A DNA stretch of 64,000 nucleotides, from contig OX578276.1 of assembly GCA_951217055.1 (NCBI GenBank), forward strand, positions 121,652,979 to 121,716,978. The letters run 5' to 3'. Source of the DNA: Gerris lacustris (lineage: Eukaryota > Arthropoda > Insecta > Hemiptera > Gerridae). This document shows positions 35,702-64,000 of this stretch, piece by piece. The position numbers and the translations under genes were made by a program. The notes under the pieces are model-generated. The model made no database searches and was not told where the DNA came from. It worked only from the letters and a program-made list of their open reading frames with translations. Every line of letters starts with the position of its first letter. Position 1 is the first letter of the stretch.

Positions 35702-36175
35702 TTAGTTAAGTATGATGGCGCGAAAATTCCCCTTCGAGTTTCAGTCGGCCAGGTTATAAACAAAGCCAATTATAAGATCATGTTTTCAACTAGAATTTAG
35801 TTCTCTTGCTTAAAAAAAATATATTATAATACGATTATATATTAAGACTTTTATTATAATATATAAATAAGAAATAGGTATATAATAAAAATAATTTAGG
35901 AACAGATATAATAAGCACAGATAAAGATAAAACACAGATAAAAAACGTAGATACACACCGATAGAACTCAGATTTAATAAAACAATTTAAATATATTATA
36001 AAAACAGACGGGAAACAAGAAGAGGACGAAGTAAAGGTTTCATACAGGTATTAAAGCGGCGCCGCAAAAAGATGGTTTGGAACCAACTTTCTGCGGCGCC
36101 GCAAAAGCGTTGCCTTAGATGAATCCCTTCGGGCCTCCGCAATTACATATCCGCTAGCTGTGAACCCGCACCTTT
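35702..36175. other. AT-rich DNA, palindromic GCGGCGCCGC motifs
   Basis: No gene. At 36056-36068 and 36092-36105 GCGGCGCCGCAAAA and its neighbour occur as two copies around AGATGGTTTGG; it looks like the centre of an unidentified repeat. Confidence 0.35.
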
Positions 36176-36183
36176 AAGGCACT

Positions 36184-36260
36184 GAAAATGGTCTTATAGA
36201 GGCCGAAAGCGGCTTTGATTTTTGAATAAATATTTAACGTGGAGAGACTTTTCCTTCTAC
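36184..36260 (+). repeat. Repeat with GCCGAAAGC and ACGTGGAGAGA
   Basis: GGTCTTATAGAGGCCGAAAGC, then ATTTAACGTGGAGAGAC and a pyrimidine-rich CCTTCT block. A second copy at 39868-39945 has GGCCTTATGAAGGCTGAAAGC and TTTACGTGGAGAGAC. Both could be ends of a Penelope-like or similar element because the stem GGCC..GGC followed by GAAA recalls degenerate hammerhead ends. Confidence 0.5.
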
Positions 36261-36375
36261 TTTTAATGATGACATCCACTCACGCTTCCATCTTATTTTA
36301 AGTCTGTACTAATGGGAATTGACAAAATTGCTTTTTTTGTTAAAGTTAATTAAATACTGAAGATGACCTTAGTTA

Positions 36376-36777
36376 AGCCTAGTTTACATTGGTCGAGTAA
36401 ACGGTCGAGTAGCACTCTACCAAGCTACTAGCCTAATGTGAACGATACGGATAGTAAACGGTCGAGGATAGTGGATAAAAGTTGGTCGAGTAAATATGCT
36501 AGTGCGGTGGTAGAGTAGCTCGCCCGCCGACGGGCCAGTAGACCCCCCACCCTACGTCCGTCCTAACAATTGAATACCTCTTCTATATATTAATTGCGGG
36601 AATATTCGGAACTAAAAACGTAATAACCTCACTTTTCTAAGGCTACTATCTCAAGCACGTTGGACAACTTTAGAGTCACTCTACCAAAAGAAAGCACATC
36701 ATTTTACTCTACCGTCCCTTGTGCTTAAAAGTAAGCTAGTGCACTCGACCCTTTACTCTACCAATGTAAAGTTGGCT
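36376..36777. mobile_element. Harbinger-like MITE, 402 bp
   Basis: Tips AGCCTAGTTTACATTGGTCG and CCAATGTAAAGTTGGCT (inverted), flanked by TTA at 36373-36375 and 36778-36780. The tips begin with the same AGCCTAGTTT as 11254-11417, so both belong to one superfamily and related families. GTCGAGTA blocks recur in both arms. No coding frame. Confidence 0.7.
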
Positions 36778-37904
36778 TTAGGGTCAAAACGTTTCTAAGC
36801 AACATGTTTCAAATTGCTTTATTCACACCTACAATATCCTTTAACACGAAAAGCATCATAGTAATGTACTATGATGCGTTTTACCACCAATGTAAACATT
36901 AGTTTTATATTGGTCATTGGTGGTAAAACGGCTTTCAGTATTATCTTCAAATATGGAACTATGTGTATACATAAGTTTCTTCACAAGTACATTCTTTAAT
37001 TTTCTCTACTCAATTCAGCCTAGACCCCTACTTCAAGGACAGCGTTTGTCACAGCTCTGGACCGTGTTATATGTTGGGCACTCAGATTTGAATTGATGTT
37101 TTCAGTCCAGGTCGTTCTTTTTCGACCTCTTGGCAGAAATCCTTGTCGGGCTCCCATCACTTGTAGACTTGATCCTTGTAGGCTTACATCAACTCATCTT
37201 TCGTCCGTTAAGCGTGGCCCAGCCACTTCAGTTCTAAATTTCTTAATCTGCCCGAGAGAGGCATGCTAGGATCATGGCGTTTCTAACTCATAGTGAATGA
37301 GTGACTCTCTGTCCTTGAGGTTAATGCCCATTCTGTAATGATTCTGTGGCAAGGTTGAAAGGTGTTTTAATAAAATAGTAAAACTTTATACATTTAATAC
37401 TGTAACGGAAGTAATATTTCAATTTAATAATAACTATATGCTACCTTATCAGTGTTTCATTCTTTGGGGTTATAAATTCACGTTTTGACGGTGTTAAACG
37501 GTATCACATTATGAAGCCAATTAAATTTGATAGTAAGTATATTTATTCTTTGTTACTTAACTTTAAAAAAAACTTATTCTATACAATTCTGCTAGCATTT
37601 TTACGCTCTATAAAAATGGAATGATAACATGTTTAAATGCCAAGTAAAAGTAATAAAAATGTTTGTCTGTATGAGGTATGGTAAAAGCAAATGATAAATG
37701 TATCATAATTTTTAATTGTAGCAACATTCATTTCATTGTGAAATCCAAGGAAACAATAAATACATTATTTTTATCCAACCACCGTTTTATTTTCGTTTCT
37801 CTTACGATTTTCTTAAATTACCAATTTCGTATACTTTAATGATTTATGCTTTACAAAGTATTTTTAGTAAATTTATTTAATTTTCCCCGTTTTTTAAATT
37901 ACAT
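36778..37904. other. No gene recognised
   Basis: A small hairpin (ATCATAGTAATGTACTATGAT) lies near 36856-36876, and ACCACCAATGTAAAC / CATTGGTGGT form a short inverted pair nearby. At 37020-37340 the sequence is less AT-rich but no frame is open for long; it may be an old non-LTR retrotransposon tail. Confidence 0.35.
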
Positions 37905-38470
37905 TTATATTATTAATTCGTTTACATGTAATAAAGTACCAATTTTGCTAAATTGTAAGAGTACAGACGGTTGAGATTTATCTAGAGCTATCTGCGGGCT
38001 ACTTTCGGCAAACCATCTAATTTTCATAAAAGTCAGATGAGTAATTTTAAAGATATAGGTGTAAATAAATGTATGTATGTACCCATGTGGAAGGGACACA
38101 TATGGGCGTAGTATGCGGAAACTTATATTATAATTATGTCCTACCATTTAAATTTCAATAAAATCGTACGAGTAGTTTTTAAGATACATATATTGGTTCG
38201 AAAAAATTAGGCAACAGACGGCCGACCGATAAACAGACACGGAACAAAATATGTTCCCTGATGTCTGAAACAGATTTTTGTCTTGGAGTTTGTGAAATAC
38301 AAAAATTTAGTTTTTCAGAACGATCACAAAGCTTCCGATATCTTCGGTGAACTAGGTAGCAAATGTTCTCTGATGTCTATAGCAAATTTATGTATTGTAT
38401 AATGTTTGAAATCGGACATTAAAATTTTAGTTTTTCAGTAACCTTCGGTAGGCTCGGAAGTAACAACTAG
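37905..38470. mobile_element. MITE family A copy
   Basis: Contains the family blocks TTGTAAGAGTACAGACGG, GCGGGCTACTTTCGGCAAACC, TCTGATGTCTGAAACAGAT and the right tip AACGATCACAAAGCTTCC, with a second tip CCTTCGGTAGGCTCGGAAG. The 80-codon minus frame is within the repeat. Confidence 0.6.
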
Positions 38471-38845
38471 ATATTACAACATGACGGAGCCAATAACAAG
38501 CGTTGGACAATATACGCATGGAACAAATTTTATCATTATTACTTTTCTTAAACGATTATAATAATCGATATTCACTCATTTATATCTAAAACCAAACATA
38601 TGTGCGTCATCACTATTACTAAATATTGATAACTAAGGCTCTAATAGTTATAATAATTCAAATTATAGTAAGTAATTAAATATTTATTAACAAAAAAAGT
38701 ATATTTGAAAATATATTTATATGTAGTACAATAATGTAAAAATAGTGAGATTTATGCAGACATTAGTGCTTTATTGATCCTTAGTGCACTGAAATACTCT
38801 TGAATAATTTTATTGATTAACATTGTTCTTTATCTATTGCTTCCA

Positions 38846-39350
38846 TGCTTACCAAAGGTAACAGAAGCTATATGCAACAGTTTTGAAGAACAAACATTTT
38901 TATGACTCCGATTTCAAACATTTCAAGGCAGAAATGTGATACATCAGGGAACATTTTTGGTTCCGTGATGGTTGGTCGGTTTATCCACAATTTTAAAATT
39001 ACTTGTCCGTTATTAATGAAATTGTGGAGGTAGGCCATAACAAAGCTAGTCCATTGTTTTCAACATTTTCGCCCATTGGTTTCGCTTCCACATGCGCACA
39101 AAGCTTCTTTTCAAGTACATATCTCTTAAAGTACATATCTAATGTTTAAGAAATTTAGATGGTTTGTCGAATGAAGCCCGCAGATGTCTCAACCGTCTCC
39201 GCTTATTAAGTTTTAAATTAATAATTTTATTCATGAAAAAACAAAACAAATTTTTAAAAAAAGGCGAAATATTAAATAAATTAGACAATAATATAATATC
39301 ATTAAAGTACGCGATAGGAAGGGAGAATTCTGTGTAACACACATATTGGC
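38846..39350. mobile_element. MITE family A copy
   Basis: Begins GCTTCCATGCTTACCAAAGG and continues with ACATCAGGGAACATTTTTGG; ends near CACACATATTGGCAGACAA. The right tip of family A is missing. Confidence 0.55.
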
Positions 39351-40671
39351 AGACAATTTTTTACTAGTCAATATATTTTTCTTAATTTCTAATTTTTTCC
39401 TTTTACATTATTTTCTAAATTTGAAAATGGGGTCCATTTCTCAGTTCAATAATAGAGTTTAAATGAATTGTTATAATTCCTTCGATGTTAAGCAGAAAAA
39501 ATATTTTTTACCTTGTTACCAAGTTGCAAGTTGTGCAAACTTACTTGTCAATTTATTAATTTTAATAATTTATTCATTTTTTTAAATTTATTATTTATTA
39601 ATTTTTTAAAAATATATTTAGTTTTTATTATTTATTTTTTTGCTGGTTTTATACGCTTTCTTAATTTAATTTCTTGTTTAGTTATTACTAATTACTGCAT
39701 TATCTAATTGGTTCGATTTTTAAAGAAGTTACTAGTTTTATAAATTGCTAACCATCTGTCATCTCTATGGGTTTTTTAGTTTTAATTAAATAAATATTTT
39801 TAATTTATTTAAGTTTTGCTATTATTACATGGTTTATCACCTAATGTTTGTTCTTATGAAGATGATGGCCTTATGAAGGCTGAAAGCTGCTATGGCAGTA
39901 AAAAGTTTTAATTTACGTGGAGAGACAATTTTATTTATCCTTCTTATCTTAATGTTTCTCATATGAGATGAGCCATTTATGATGAAAATGAGATGTCTTA
40001 TAAGAAAGCAGAAGTGTTAGCAGGACTATGCTTATATTATCTTCTTTACTTCCTTTTGGTCCTCAAGTATGATCCTTGACTTTTGATTCCTAAATTTAAA
40101 TTATCCTGTGGGCAGGGTATATAATAATTTATATAGGAACAAAAAAAATTATAGGAACCGGAATTATATCCTGGATACGAGACTGAAGTTCTTACATTGA
40201 CTTACCTCACCAAAATCCTCCTACTGATTGTTGAAGTTAATAACTTTAAAAAACTCCCGGTTTGTATACAACACTAATTGCTTTAGTTCGACTATAAACT
40301 GATACCTGAATAAATCGAATTAAAAAATGAAGTTTTCTCTGTGACTATTACTATTCACGACTTGAAATACAATAAATCCTGTCCATGTTGTAAGCTGGAA
40401 ACCTACTGAGATGGATATTTTTATCAGGAACCGTGGCTTTCCAACTTAGACAGGTTTTACTGAAGATATCGATCGTTTTTGTACTGCTACAATTTTTCCG
40501 TCATCGTTATATACAAATACCAAAACCTCCTTTCTTTTAGAATATTATTTTATAGAAGTTATAAATATAATGAGTATATTCCGCAAATCTCAAATTAGAG
40601 AAGACAATGCTTTTTGATTTGAACTCAAAAATAATACAACGTTACTAACCGATACATTCTTGCTGTTACAG
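39351..40671. other. Region left of first visible exon
   Basis: A second copy of the ACGTGGAGAGA repeat sits at 39868-39945. The rest is AT-rich with no frame that I would call an initiator exon. The missing first coding exon of the transporter must end in phase 2 and lies somewhere to the left, here or outside the window. Confidence 0.35.
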
Positions 40672-63419
<22,748 letters not shown>

Positions 63420-64000
63420 GTAAAATACCAGTAAAGAGTAGTATAATGTAAAAATATCTCTAAAAAAGCAAACTAGACCATTTTTACTAGACAATTATTT
63501 ATAATTTCTGTACGCATATATACATAGAAGAAATATTGAGGTGGAGCAAACATTTTATTTTGATAGATTTACACTTTCTACAATCCCTTGAGTCCAAAAC
63601 AAAAGAAGGATTTTTAAAAGATGCACAACTGAACCAATTTAATTTTCATTTATATATGAAATGTATGCAATATTGAGAAAAAAATTCAAGAAATAATTTT
63701 GGTTCTAAACTTTTGGGTTTTCCCTTCTAATATTATGAGTTGTCAAAAAAAAAATCAGTAAATTCCAATCAATTCTTATCGCTTTATAGGTATAAACTTG
63801 CCTATAATATGGTTCACAAAGATGAAAAAATTGAGATTTATTAGATGAGAAATTTTGTCTGTCTTTTAATTAATCGTGATCTGACACCTAACAAGCTATG
63901 TTTGACTGCCCTTCCAGATATTTACCTGTCTGCCTAGTATTTTTTTCTACTCCCAAAGTGTTCAACCTGAAGTTTGTGTTATCTTAACCCTAAACCCAAT
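63420..64000. other. Start of intron 10
   Basis: Intronic to the window end. CCTTGAGTCCAAAACAAAAG near 63588 resembles MITE interior sequence at 22690 and 54210. No next exon is visible. Confidence 0.5.

Overview
The window looks like nuclear DNA of an insect. It is strongly AT-rich, has long (TA)n tracts and introns of up to nearly 10 kb, carries one split gene for a Tret1-type sugar transporter, and is crowded with transposable elements. The order of insect is not fixed by the sequence; a hemipteran or lepidopteran-like genome would fit. No rRNA, tRNA, CRISPR array or bacterial-type operon was found.

Positions 1-40671 hold no host gene I can defend. They form a mosaic of mobile elements: a piggyBac-like MITE with TTAA target sites (382-984), a worn hAT-like element (3027-4281), two Harbinger-like MITEs (11254-11417 and 36376-36777), two Helitron-like elements (15808-16838 and 33733-35701), a mariner-like MITE in a (TA)n tract (18511-18766), a hAT-type element with perfect 8-bp target duplication (21909-23903), two long foldback elements (24066-24636 and 24985-25650), a young copia LTR retrotransposon (26036-30416, minus strand) and a decayed Penelope-like element (31476-33120, minus strand). 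One MITE family with termini like CTTCCGAGCTTACCGAAGG recurs at least six times across the window.

From 40672 to the right end, ten consecutive coding exons on the plus strand encode about 470 residues of a 12-helix major facilitator family protein (SLC2/Tret1-like). All exon phases join cleanly. The initiator exon lies to the left and is not identified; the last two helices and the C-terminus lie beyond 64000. The first visible intron is 9.7 kb and holds a decayed Ty3/gypsy element (42683-49366, minus strand) that itself carries a nested foldback element. Later introns hold a 131-bp-arm hairpin, a hAT-type element (54355-56182), another foldback, and two inverted copies of a 0.7-kb repeat that flank exons 7 and 8.

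The genes do not form a pathway: there is one host gene, and everything else is resident mobile DNA. I did not find a clearly new biological system. The most testable new ideas are the inverted repeat pair that could drive circularisation or skipping of transporter exons 7-8 (339 nt, in frame), the intron hairpin that overlaps a possible tyrosine-recombinase transposon remnant, and the hammerhead-like motifs at Penelope-type termini.
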